Shown here one piece after another: positions 51,781 through 60,067 of a stretch of DNA of 64,000 nt. The stretch's first letter is position 1. Each line of letters opens with the position of its first letter. The DNA lies in contig CAYREY010000001.1 in assembly GCA_964423405.1 (NCBI GenBank), positions 94,055 to 158,054 on the forward strand, in the 5' to 3' direction. A program made the position numbers and the translations under genes. The notes beneath the pieces were generated by a model. The model did no database searches. It saw only the letters and a list, made by a program, of their open reading frames with translations, and was not told the origin of the DNA. The stretch comes from Bog-950 sp964423405 (GTDB lineage Bacteria > Bacteroidota > Bacteroidia > Chitinophagales > LD1).

Positions 51781-52845
51781 ATGAAACCAATGCCTACCAG
51801 GTATACCATTGTATTGGCCCTTATACTGCTTTTTACCACCCAGTGCAAAAAAGACAAGGATAAGAACAATAACAACAACCAATACACTACACTTGAAAAC
51901 ACTTATGGCTATGGAGTGTTAAACAAGATAAAAGGTATATGGAGCGGACCGGTAAGTTCTACCACCATGCTGGGCAGCTATCCGCTATGGATTGTTGATT
52001 TCAGGCCGGTGGCCGAAAACCAGATTTCGGCGAAAAATGAACTGGACCCGATGAACGATATACACATGTCGTTTTTTATAACCAAATACAAAGGTGAGTA
52101 CCGGGTAGCTTTCCGTAACGGTGGTGCTTTTGCCGGCATGACCCGCGTATCGTACTTTGTGGCCGATAGCGTGGCAGAAACAACAGATTACAGTTACTAC
52201 CGGTTTGCCGAGGCGGTGAAAGGAATTAGCCGCGCCTACACCGAAGTGCTTTTTCGCAACGATAGCGTGCTACTTAGTTCGTACACCAATAAGTACAATA
52301 CCCAAAGCGGGGCCACCCTGCATATGCGCTGGAGCGCCGGCCTGCTGGATACCACCAGTTGCCAGGCGGCTGTAGCGCATTTTGGGTTTCCGAAAAAAAC
52401 ACTTGCAAAAGATTTTTCTACGGCATTTGACGGGCGCGAAGAAGCAATTTACTATTCGGCCACCGGTGGCGGCGACCCTTACCCGGAGGCAGACCAACCT
52501 TACCTGGGCAAGGCCAACATTACCTACACCTATGCCGGTGTAACACCTGCAGCTGGCAAAAAAACATTTTTGATTATTACCACACAGCCGCTTATAAACG
52601 GTTTTAGCCTTAACTATGCCAACCTGCGTTTCAGGTCGCGGTATGTAATGCTGGATGCCACCGATACAGATTTTACCTTTAACTATATGCACCCCGGCAC
52701 TTACTACCTGTATGCACTTTATGATACGGATGGCAATCAGAATTTCAGCAGTGGCGATTATGTAAGTACCACTAATGCTACCTTTACACTACCCGAAAAA
52801 GGGAATGTAAATGCCGCAACACAGATTAACTTTATGATACCATAG
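51781..52845 (+). CDS. Lipoprotein of unknown function with C-terminal beta domain
   Basis: A 354-residue lipoprotein. ATG 51781 is chosen because it begins the signal (MPTRYTIVLALILLFTTQC, lipid Cys near 22) followed by a Lys/Asn-rich linker (KKDKDKNNNNN). The first half has many aromatic beta strands (WSGPVSS, GEYRVAFRNGGAF). The C-terminal part (from about 255) looks like an Ig-like fold with YYLYALYDTDGNQNFSSGDY, as in surface lipoproteins. No enzyme motif. Confidence 0.75.
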   Translation: MKPMPTRYTIVLALILLFTTQCKKDKDKNNNNNQYTTLENTYGYGVLNKIKGIWSGPVSSTTMLGSYPLWIVDFRPVAENQISAKNELDPMNDIHMSFFITKYKGEYRVAFRNGGAFAGMTRVSYFVADSVAETTDYSYYRFAEAVKGISRAYTEVLFRNDSVLLSSYTNKYNTQSGATLHMRWSAGLLDTTSCQAAVAHFGFPKKTLAKDFSTAFDGREEAIYYSATGGGDPYPEADQPYLGKANITYTYAGVTPAAGKKTFLIITTQPLINGFSLNYANLRFRSRYVMLDATDTDFTFNYMHPGTYYLYALYDTDGNQNFSSGDYVSTTNATFTLPEKGNVNAATQINFMIP

Positions 52846-52882
52846 CTACAATAAGTATTATTATGTAAACGTGTTACATAGT

Positions 52883-53305
52883 ATGATACCACCCTGCCAC
52901 ACCCCACCACCAGATAAACAGGATTACCTTACCCAATTGGGGCGCAGCCTGGTTAAACGGTACGGTAAAAAGAAATACTATAAACCTAAAGAGGTTAAAA
53001 AAGCCAACAAAGATACCGACTATAGCAATTACGATTTTGATTGTTGGGGCCTGAGCGTATTTTCATCGCGCGAAGACTTTACTACCTACCACCAAAACAC
53101 AGGTGAAGATTGCGATTACAGCGCCATGCGCACCACCATGCTATCGGATATTGCCGGCACTTCATTTGACAGCACCAGCTTTCCGGATATTGACCTGGAT
53201 ACTTCGTGGCTGGATTTTGACAATGTGCTGGAAGGTGTAGGCGATTTTTTTAGCCGTATATGGGAGTCGCTACCCGATATGGATTTTGATTTTGATAACG
53301 ACTAG
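52883..53305 (+). CDS. Small acidic protein of unknown function
   Basis: A 140-residue protein without a signal peptide (GTG 52871 upstream is possible). It starts with a basic part (LGRSLVKRYGKKKYYKPKEVKKAN), then a DCWGLSVFSSREDF segment, and ends very acidic with alternating D, F and W (LDFDNVLEGVGDFF, DMDFDFDND). The charge switch between the two halves is distinctive. No family recognised; it lies between lipoprotein genes. Confidence 0.6.
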   Translation: MIPPCHTPPPDKQDYLTQLGRSLVKRYGKKKYYKPKEVKKANKDTDYSNYDFDCWGLSVFSSREDFTTYHQNTGEDCDYSAMRTTMLSDIAGTSFDSTSFPDIDLDTSWLDFDNVLEGVGDFFSRIWESLPDMDFDFDND

Positions 53306-53380
53306 CGCATAAGTTAAAAAGTAACAAATAAACAGCGCATATTGGGGGCGGGTATTAACTATTTGTTCCCTTTACCGCGT

Positions 53381-54220
53381 ATGAAAAAACAGTTGCTAAT
53401 TGCCATTTGCTACCTGGTGGTAACCACCACCGTAACAGCCCAGGATGATGCCAGCAAAGCCTTGTGGCCCACCGAAACACCCGCCATAGATGGCCAGATA
53501 AACGACTGGCCGACCCCGTTTAACCTGTATGACGGAGCCACCGGTGCGCTGTTTGCCATTGCCAACGATAGCGCCAACCTATACCTGTGCGTAACCGCTG
53601 CCGATAATTATAAAGTGGCCAAAATGATGCAGTACGGCTGGGAAATTGTGTTAAGCTGTAAGGATAAGAACCGTAAGGTAAATGCCGAAATTGCGTTCCC
53701 TACCATGCAACAAACCGAGAATAACCCGAACACTGCACCCGGGCTACAACGTAACATAAACGCCCAGGTAAGCCTTTACCGTGCACAGTTTGCCACCGTA
53801 AAAGCCAATGGTTTCCGTACACAAAACGGCATACTTAACGTTACCGGCACTACCGGTATTAAAATACAAACCGGTGTAGATAGTGTACAGGGGCTGGTGT
53901 ATGAAATAGCCATACCGTTGGCCGAACTGATGGACCCTAAATTTATTACCCTGAACGAACAATTCGTTTTAACACTTAGCGTTATTGGGGTGCAGCTAAA
54001 AGCAGTGCCGGCCGATAACAGTGGCTGGGATAACGGCGGCACCAACATACGGCAAAGTACTACCGGCAGTATGAACCGGATAGACGCTATGAATGGTGTG
54101 AACCAAAACCCCAACGACCTGTCATCGCCGGGTGCCGATGATGGCCGTGTTACCACCCGTGCGGTAACAGACCGCACCACGCTGAAACAAAAATTCAGGT
54201 TAGTAGCCGGCAAGCAATAA
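53381..54220 (+). CDS. Secreted protein with CBM9-like domain
   Basis: A 279-residue protein starting at ATG 53381 (signal peptide MKKQLLIAICYLVVTTTVTAQ). The start of the mature part, PAIDGQINDWPTPFNLYDGATG followed by LFAIANDSANLYLCV, is the CBM9-like/DOMON pattern of sugar- or heme-binding beta sandwiches. The rest contains PLAELMDPKF and a polar C-terminal segment. Ligand unknown. It forms a rightward run with the genes at 52883 and 54239. Confidence 0.75.
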   Translation: MKKQLLIAICYLVVTTTVTAQDDASKALWPTETPAIDGQINDWPTPFNLYDGATGALFAIANDSANLYLCVTAADNYKVAKMMQYGWEIVLSCKDKNRKVNAEIAFPTMQQTENNPNTAPGLQRNINAQVSLYRAQFATVKANGFRTQNGILNVTGTTGIKIQTGVDSVQGLVYEIAIPLAELMDPKFITLNEQFVLTLSVIGVQLKAVPADNSGWDNGGTNIRQSTTGSMNRIDAMNGVNQNPNDLSSPGADDGRVTTRAVTDRTTLKQKFRLVAGKQ

Positions 54221-54238
54221 CAAAAAAACGAAGCATTA

Positions 54239-54970
54239 ATGCAGACAAAAAAACTACGGATAACAATTATAGCCGGTGTGCTGGTTAGCCTGCTTACAGC
54301 CAGCCAGGGCTGCCAGAAAGAAGATACAACCTTTTCGGGAGCCAAGGTTGTAAGCGAAACCAACCTGCGGCAGGGCTTTACCGATACTTACACCTACAAT
54401 GCCAACGGCGATGTTGCACAGATAAACAACAGTTCGGGCGATGTGGTAGTGTTTACCTACAGCGGCGATACCGTAACCAGGCAAACGCTGTCGCAAGGCA
54501 CAGTAGTATCGAGTGCTGTAGTATATCTGCTGGGGGGCGATAAATATACCGACACCTCATACGGCTTGTACCAGGCACAAAACAGCAGCAGCAGCTATGT
54601 GTATGATGGCAACGGGCAGCTAACACGGCAAACCAATTACTCGTACGGTAATGTTACCACCACCAATGCGTACACCCTTACCGCCAAAAATGTTACCACC
54701 CTGCTAAGCACCACCGGCGGCACACAAACCCGCTATGAGTATAGCTATACCACTACCACTAATACAATAGGCGTACAGAATTTTGGTATGGGATTTATGG
54801 GGGTAGGCTCGCTGTACCTGCCGCAAACGCGGGTAAAACTTAACCAGAACGGCGATACACTGGAGGTACTTACCTACCGGTACGGGCTTGACGATAACTC
54901 GCAGGTGAAAATTAAAACCAGCTACAATGCAGCCGGTGCATTGGTAGATTCGATAGCCTACTCCTACTAA
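54239..54970 (+). CDS. YD/RHS-like lipoprotein
   Basis: A 243-residue lipoprotein (signal ending LLTASQGC, Cys 25). The mature part is built of YD-like units: TDTYTYNANGDVAQIN, SSYVYDGNGQLTRQTNY, and VLTYRYGLDDNSQVKI, each ending in a short Gly/Asn turn, as in RHS-like and DUF4595 proteins. Such repeats form beta-sheet scaffolds on the surface. Function unknown. Its stop lies 12 bases from that of the convergent dapD gene. Confidence 0.85.
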   Translation: MQTKKLRITIIAGVLVSLLTASQGCQKEDTTFSGAKVVSETNLRQGFTDTYTYNANGDVAQINNSSGDVVVFTYSGDTVTRQTLSQGTVVSSAVVYLLGGDKYTDTSYGLYQAQNSSSSYVYDGNGQLTRQTNYSYGNVTTTNAYTLTAKNVTTLLSTTGGTQTRYEYSYTTTTNTIGVQNFGMGFMGVGSLYLPQTRVKLNQNGDTLEVLTYRYGLDDNSQVKIKTSYNAAGALVDSIAYSY

Positions 54971-54982
54971 TCAATAAGTAGC

Positions 54983-55807
54983 TTAAACAGCTACGTTATT
55001 TTCGCGCAGGGCATCGTTAAGCGATGTTTTTTTATCGGTAGATTCTTTTCGCTGGCCTATGATAAGCGCACAAGGCACCTGGTATTCACCTGCCGGAAAT
55101 TTTTTGGTGTAGCTACCTGGTATTACCACCGAACGGGCCGGTACTACACCTTTATACTCTACCGGTTCGGGGCCGGTTACATCAATTATTTTAGTGCTCA
55201 TGGTTAGCACCACATTGGCACCCAGCACGGCCTCCTGCTCTACCCGTACGCCCTCTACCACTATACAGCGCGAGCCAATAAAACAGTTATCTTCTATAAT
55301 AACCGGTGCGGCCTGCACGGGCTCCAGTACGCCGCCTATTCCTACGCCACCGCTCAGGTGTACGTGCTTGCCTATTTGTGCGCAACTGCCCACGGTGGCC
55401 CAGGTATCTACCATGGTACCTTCATCTACATAAGCACCAATGTTTACGTAACTGGGCATCATTATTACACCTTTTGCAACAAAACTACCATAGCGGGCTA
55501 TGGCATGGGGCACCACGCGCACACCCAGCTCTTTATAATTCTTCTTCAGGGCTATTTTATCGTGAAACTCAAACGGCCCAACCTCTATAGTAGCCATTTG
55601 CTGTATAGGAAAATACATGAGCACCGCTTTCTTAATCCATTCGTTGATAGTCCAGCCGGCCAGATTTTTTTCGGCTATGCGTATAACGCCTTTATCCAGC
55701 AGTTCTACCACATCACGTATGGTTTGCTGGGTTTTATCGTATTGCAGCAGGCTTCTGTCGAGCCATGCCTGTTCTATATCGTGTTGTAAATCGGCCAGGT
55801 TATGCAT
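54983..55807 (-). CDS. dapD: Tetrahydrodipicolinate N-succinyltransferase
   Basis: A 274-residue enzyme of lysine/diaminopimelate synthesis, converting tetrahydrodipicolinate and succinyl-CoA to N-succinyl-2-amino-6-ketopimelate. The N-terminal helical part (MHNLADLQHDIEQAW) is followed by the left-handed beta-helix of hexapeptide repeats, with GAYVDEGTMVDTWATVGSCAQIGK and GGVLEPVQAAPVIIEDNCFIGSR visible. ATG 55807 is used. The frame is open to 56218 but that part overlaps the divergent gene and its promoter and is not coding. Confidence 0.97.
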   Translation of the reverse strand: MHNLADLQHDIEQAWLDRSLLQYDKTQQTIRDVVELLDKGVIRIAEKNLAGWTINEWIKKAVLMYFPIQQMATIEVGPFEFHDKIALKKNYKELGVRVVPHAIARYGSFVAKGVIMMPSYVNIGAYVDEGTMVDTWATVGSCAQIGKHVHLSGGVGIGGVLEPVQAAPVIIEDNCFIGSRCIVVEGVRVEQEAVLGANVVLTMSTKIIDVTGPEPVEYKGVVPARSVVIPGSYTKKFPAGEYQVPCALIIGQRKESTDKKTSLNDALRENNVAV

Positions 55808-55864
55808 TTGAGTATTTTTTGAAACACGACAATTATAGGCTGTTTGTAACTGCTTTGAAAATTT

Positions 55865-55895
55865 TTGCCCCAACTTTTGTTTTATCCTACATTTG
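55865..55895 (+). promoter_or_regulatory. Promoter TTG-N20-TACATTTG
   Basis: TTG 55865-55867, 20 bases, perfect TACATTTG 55888-55895. ATG 55917 follows after 21 bases. The TTG at 55893 inside the -7 box cannot be the start. Confidence 0.85.
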
Positions 55896-55916
55896 AAACG
55901 AGATAATACCACTACT

Positions 55917-56966
55917 ATGCGCGTACTTAAACTTTGCCTGATTGGTGGCCTGCTGATTGTAGCCGGCAGCACCCATGCCCAGATATTTATTAACACCGGC
56001 AACCCAAACCTGGATAAGTACAAAAATGAAAACCCGAATGCGGTGATTTGGGAGAACGGCAAAACCGTGCCCATACCCCCCAATACCCCCGAAGAACCGG
56101 CTAAAGAAGCGCCTAAAAAGGTTGTTGAAGTAAAAAAAGAAGAGCCTAAAAAAGCTGAGCAACCGGCAGTACAACAACCGGTTACGCCTGTTGCACAAAC
56201 TACAACAGCTACAACCAACGCCCCTACCGGCGATTATCCGCCCAATGCCATACCCGGCAAATGCTATGCACGCTGCCTGGCACCCGACCAGTATGAAATA
56301 CGCGAAGAGCAAGTGATAGATAAACCGGCAGCAGTTAAAATAGAAAAAGTACCGGCCAAGTATGAAACTGTGTTTGACACAGTAGTACTGAAAGAAGCCA
56401 CCACCAAAACCGTAAACATACCGGCTGTGTATGAAAACGTAACCGAAGATGTGCTGGTAACACCCGCCAGCCAGAAATGGGTAAAAGGTGTGGCCGACAA
56501 AAACTGCCTTTCGGCTAACCCTAAAGACTGTGAAGTATGGTGCCTGAAAGAAGTACCTGCGGTGTACCAGAAAGTAACCCGTAAGGTTGAAAAAACACCT
56601 GCCAGCACAAAACAGGTTGAGGTACCGGCTGTAACAAAAGTAGTGCCGCGCCAGAAAATGATTTACAGCGCCTACGAAAACAAAATAGAAATACCTGCCA
56701 CTTACAAAACCGTGATGAAAAAAGTGTTAGTTGCCAAAGGTGGTTACCAGGAATGGAAAGAGGTAATGTGCGAACAAAACCTGACTGACACCAAAATAGC
56801 AATGATACAAGAGGCCCTGCGCCGCGAAGGATACGATGCCGGACCGGTAGATAACCAGATGGGAGGAAAAACCAAACAGGCGCTCATCAAATTTCAGCAG
56901 GATAAAGGATTGCCAGTAGGCAACCTGAACATGGAAACCCTGAAAGCTTTGGGTATAAACCAATAA
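55917..56966 (+). CDS. Secreted peptidoglycan-binding protein with PAxY repeats
   Basis: A 349-residue protein. The signal peptide (LIGGLLIVAGSTHAQ) is followed by a Pro/Lys/Glu-rich linker (about 50-110). The middle (about 110-290) has imperfect repeats of the form V-PA-x-Y-x2-V-x3-VLV, with cysteines at KCYARC, KNCL, CEVWC and VMCEQN. The C-terminal 55 residues are a PG_binding_1 domain (MIQEALRREGYDAGPVDNQMG...LIKFQQDKGLPVG). It probably anchors to the cell wall. The repeat function is unknown. Confidence 0.85.
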   Translation: MRVLKLCLIGGLLIVAGSTHAQIFINTGNPNLDKYKNENPNAVIWENGKTVPIPPNTPEEPAKEAPKKVVEVKKEEPKKAEQPAVQQPVTPVAQTTTATTNAPTGDYPPNAIPGKCYARCLAPDQYEIREEQVIDKPAAVKIEKVPAKYETVFDTVVLKEATTKTVNIPAVYENVTEDVLVTPASQKWVKGVADKNCLSANPKDCEVWCLKEVPAVYQKVTRKVEKTPASTKQVEVPAVTKVVPRQKMIYSAYENKIEIPATYKTVMKKVLVAKGGYQEWKEVMCEQNLTDTKIAMIQEALRREGYDAGPVDNQMGGKTKQALIKFQQDKGLPVGNLNMETLKALGINQ

Positions 56967-56981
56967 CAGAAGTTTACATTA

Positions 56982-57016
56982 AACAAAAAAGCCACCTTAC
57001 GGGTGGCTTTTTTGTT
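56982..57016. terminator. Bidirectional terminator between convergent genes
   Basis: AACAAAAAAGCCACC (56982-56996) pairs with GGTGGCTTTTTTGTT (57002-57016), with TTACG as the loop. It serves the peptidoglycan-binding gene from the left and the lipoprotein gene from the right. Confidence 0.93.
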
Positions 57017-57054
57017 AGGTTATGTGATACTAACAAATACAACAAAACACATCT

Positions 57055-57981
57055 TTATAAACCGGTAAGCACCATCATTACCTTTTGCTCTTCGTTATCA
57101 TCGGACCACCACTCATCGGCTTCCCAGTAGTTTTCCCAACCCAGGTGGCGGTATTTTTCGTTTATCTCTATCTCACGTTCGCCGTAGCTAAAATCTTTAA
57201 GTATAGTGTTGCCAAACATAAACAAGTCGGCAGCGAATACCAGCGGCTTTTGCTCGCCGGTGCGGTACGAGGTCCAGTTGCCTTCGTAAATAAATCCTGC
57301 ACGGCGGCTATCATTATCGGTATTATACCATAGGTTATAACCGGTGAGCCGCCCCTTGTCATAATCGGGAACAAAATCCATATAAAAGCTACCGCGGTAT
57401 GCACCGGTGCCGGGTTTGAGGCTATCTTCATTAATACTAAAAGTGCCCCTGGCATGGTAAGTACCAATGGTAGTATCGCCTTCAAATTTTTGTGTCGTAT
57501 CTTCATAAGAGTACTGCATAAACTCGCGGTAGTTGTAGGTAAGGTCGCGGTAGCCATACAATGAGTCAATGGTAACAGTGCCTGAAAAATGAGCAATGTT
57601 CTCTTTGTACTTACTCTTTCCGGAAATTTTTATGTGTTGAGGATTAGCCGTATCTACCTGTACGCTACTTACATAAAACTCTATGCGGTAATTATCGGGG
57701 CCATAAAATCCATTAAACGGACCTTTGATTTCCGATGATAGCAAAGCAGCTATATCTACCCCTTTTAGTATTTCGCGGGCTTGTTGGTTGGGTATGTAGC
57801 CATACTCAATCAAATTGGTTAGCGAATCGATGGCGGCGCTATCTATACCAGCAATGCGCATGGTATCGGCAGCTTCTTTGTGCGTAATAAGTATAGTGCG
57901 GGGTTTGTCGTTTTTACTGCGCATAAAGTTGCAGGCAGCAAGGCTACATGCCACTACAGTAAACAGCAATAGCTTTTTCAT
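57055..57981 (-). CDS. Lipoprotein of unknown function
   Basis: A 308-residue lipoprotein (signal MKKLLLFTVVACSLAAC, lipobox LAAC, Cys 17). The mature part has an early helical region (AADTMRIAGIDSAAIDSLTNL) and then a long beta-rich segment with a repeated GYHARGTFSIN-like and GAYRGSFYMDF strand set. It ends acidic (EADEWWSDDNEEQ). No family recognised. The stop of the upstream DUF2306 gene lies four bases before its start, so they are an operon. Confidence 0.8.
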   Translation of the reverse strand: MKKLLLFTVVACSLAACNFMRSKNDKPRTILITHKEAADTMRIAGIDSAAIDSLTNLIEYGYIPNQQAREILKGVDIAALLSSEIKGPFNGFYGPDNYRIEFYVSSVQVDTANPQHIKISGKSKYKENIAHFSGTVTIDSLYGYRDLTYNYREFMQYSYEDTTQKFEGDTTIGTYHARGTFSINEDSLKPGTGAYRGSFYMDFVPDYDKGRLTGYNLWYNTDNDSRRAGFIYEGNWTSYRTGEQKPLVFAADLFMFGNTILKDFSYGEREIEINEKYRHLGWENYWEADEWWSDDNEEQKVMMVLTGL

Positions 57982-57985
57982 AGGT

Positions 57986-58666
57986 TTAGTTTGTTTTGTT
58001 TATGTATTTGTTGTAAAGAAATTTGTGTAGCCCCAGCACTATCAGCACCTCGGCCAGCAGCCAGTTGCCCACCCACGATAGCCAGGTAATGGTTACATAG
58101 GTTTCAATTGGTTTGGTGTGTAACAGATAGTGCATCAGGTAGCCCTCGGTGCGCAGACTAAGGGCGGCCAGTGTAATAGCAAAGCTACGCAGCATCCAGG
58201 CTATATGCTCCTGATACTGGTGTTTACGTGCCTTGTGGTAAGCAACAAACGTAACAAACCACCACGCCAGGCATTGTACAAAAAAACCGGTTTTAGCCGG
58301 CAAACCACCATTGGCATACATTGCCAGTACCAGCCCCGATGTAGCCGCCACTACCAGTATGGTAAACACATACACCCTGCCAGCATAGCGGTGCGCCTTA
58401 GGGTATTGCCTTGCCAGTGCCGGCATAAACTGAGGCCAGCCAGCCAGCAACACTACAGCACTGGAGCCTATGTGTGTATAAAAGCCCAACTGAAACAGTG
58501 GCAATGCCAGGGTTTGATTGGTTTTGGTAGATAGAAAAGCGTAGGTATGCTCAAACCTGTAGTAGGGAATTACCTTATAAACCATTAAACAGGTGAAAAG
58601 TATAACCGGCAACATACACAAGATATATACCAGCCATGAAGATAAGGAGATGTTAGGTGTGCGCAT
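57986..58666 (-). CDS. DUF2306 membrane protein
   Basis: A 226-residue protein with six or seven membrane helices of the DUF2306 family, often found in Bacteroidota. ATG 58666 is used. Histidines in FYTHIGSSAVVLL, KAHRYAGRVYVF, AYHKARKHQYQEHIAWM and LMHYLL could bind heme or metal. Function unknown. It is followed by the lipoprotein gene at 57055 with a four-base gap. Confidence 0.9.
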   Translation of the reverse strand: MRTPNISLSSWLVYILCMLPVILFTCLMVYKVIPYYRFEHTYAFLSTKTNQTLALPLFQLGFYTHIGSSAVVLLAGWPQFMPALARQYPKAHRYAGRVYVFTILVVAATSGLVLAMYANGGLPAKTGFFVQCLAWWFVTFVAYHKARKHQYQEHIAWMLRSFAITLAALSLRTEGYLMHYLLHTKPIETYVTITWLSWVGNWLLAEVLIVLGLHKFLYNKYINKTN

Positions 58667-58727
58667 GCAGTTGCAATAGCTGCTATTAAACGATGGGGGC
58701 AATATAGTTATTGTACAAATGCCGGAG

Positions 58728-59249
58728 CTATACCAACTTTATTTTCAGTCCAAGCTCGTTTTTCATAGTCAGTAACGCCTCGGCATTACCTCGGGCATCG
58801 TCAACAGGGTGATGAGTATGTTTTGTTTTACGCAGGTGTTTAAAGTTTTTAAACGTATCGTTAACCAAACCTTTGTACAAACTACCCAGATTTTGTGAAC
58901 TATGGCCAAATGGGTTAGACCCTGTAAAATGATGAAAATACCAGCAGGTAAACATCCAATCGAATCCATTATTGTCGCTGATAAAAACAGGCCTGTCTTT
59001 AGTAACCTGTTGCAGCCAGTTTTTAAAATCCATCATCGCCAGATATGTCTCATCAAAAAGTAAGGTTTCGTTACGTGTAAACCCTGATACAGCAAGCGCT
59101 TCGGGCACAAATTTTTCTGAAATGGGCTTTAACCGGGCATAAAATGTTTTATCAAGATTAGCATCGACCAGTACTGCCCCAATAGAAATCATGGAGTAAT
59201 CTCCGGGTATCGGGCCATCGCTTTCTATATCAACCATTATGTAACTCAT
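58728..59249 (-). CDS. DEDDh 3'-5' exonuclease (RNase T/DnaQ-like)
   Basis: A 173-residue nuclease. Motif I is MVDIESDGPIPG, motif II is SDNNGFDWMF, motif III is HHPVDDARGNAEALL, giving the four acidic residues and the histidine of DEDDh exonucleases. It fits stand-alone exonuclease-fold proteins that trim RNA or DNA ends. ATG 59249 is taken. No neighbour indicates its substrate. Confidence 0.92.
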   Translation of the reverse strand: MSYIMVDIESDGPIPGDYSMISIGAVLVDANLDKTFYARLKPISEKFVPEALAVSGFTRNETLLFDETYLAMMDFKNWLQQVTKDRPVFISDNNGFDWMFTCWYFHHFTGSNPFGHSSQNLGSLYKGLVNDTFKNFKHLRKTKHTHHPVDDARGNAEALLTMKNELGLKIKLV

Positions 59250-59494
59250 ATAGTACAACTTTTATCGTTCTCGCTTAATATAATAAAAAAGCAGCAAATG
59301 ACCTAATTAAAATAATAAGCTGGCTTCCCCGGTTGATACAAAATACAATTTTCGCACGGAGAAAATACTGAGGTAACAGCCGAGAAGTATATACTCTAAA
59401 AAATCCAACACCCGAAAAAGTGTTTTGAAAAGGTTAATACGTAGTTACCGAAGTAATGGTAAGATAGCCAACAACTATAGCTGCCTATATATAT
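59250..59494. other. Intergenic region with paired segments
   Basis: No coding frame was found. GGTAAC (59373-59378) can pair with GTTACC (59442-59447), enclosing an AACACcc...GTGTT hairpin near 59409-59426. A -7-like AATTTTCG lies at 59347-59354. A small RNA is possible but unproven. Confidence 0.3.
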
Positions 59495-59525
59495 CACAAA
59501 TGCCGCTTAGTGGGCGGCATTTGTG
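59495..59525 (-). terminator. Probable terminator of the phosphoribosyltransferase gene
   Basis: CACAAATGCCGC (59495-59506) pairs with GCGGCATTTGTG (59514-59525). It lies 24 bases after the leftward phosphoribosyltransferase gene end. The tail is AT-rich but lacks a clear T-run. Confidence 0.6.
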
Positions 59526-59549
59526 TAATTGTGAATTGTGACAGTAAAC

Positions 59550-60053
59550 TTATATAAGGTAAGCAGCGCCTTTGCCTTTTGCATCGAAGGCTACCTGTAT
59601 GTGTTCTTTCATGGTGGTAGATAAAGACAGCCCCACAAAATCGGGAGAAACAGGAAAAAGCTTATGCTGGCGGTCAACTAATACCACCGCTTGCACTTTT
59701 TTGGGCAGGTACTCCATTACCGGTTTAAGTGCATAGTATAGTGTTTTGCCTGTATTGGCAACATCATCTACTATTATAACAGCTTTGTTGTTCAGCGTTT
59801 TTTTGCCCAGGTCCAGTACTATTTCTGTACTAAGAGGGTTGGTCTTATCTATGGTAAGCTCCAGCAAGGTAACTTTTATACCATCAATGGCTTCAATCTC
59901 TTTTTTAAGCTGTAAGGCATATTGCAGGCCATTGGGTTTAATACCTATTACTACCAGTTCGCTTTCATCGTAATTATCTTCTATTATCTGATAGGCAATA
60001 CGGCGTGTTTTCTGCACAATAGCATCGTGGTTCAAAATCTCTACTTTTTTCAT
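59550..60053 (-). CDS. PyrR-like phosphoribosyltransferase
   Basis: A 167-residue PRTase-fold protein with PRPP-binding motif VIIVDDVANTGKTLYYAL (about 92-109), the N-terminal PPi loop VVIGIKPNGLQYA, and the Arg/His region VLVDRQHKLFP. It resembles PyrR/Hpt-type enzymes of Bacteroidota; uracil or hypoxanthine specificity is not decided. It starts 14 bases after the S8 protease gene. Confidence 0.9.
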   Translation of the reverse strand: MKKVEILNHDAIVQKTRRIAYQIIEDNYDESELVVIGIKPNGLQYALQLKKEIEAIDGIKVTLLELTIDKTNPLSTEIVLDLGKKTLNNKAVIIVDDVANTGKTLYYALKPVMEYLPKKVQAVVLVDRQHKLFPVSPDFVGLSLSTTMKEHIQVAFDAKGKGAAYLI

Positions 60054-60067
60054 GTTGCGGTGTGGGT

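Noticed and set aside
54983..56218. Extended dapD frame with 137 extra N-terminal residues
   Set aside because: The extra part overlaps the divergent promoter and the opening of the peptidoglycan-binding gene. DapD starts normally at 55807.
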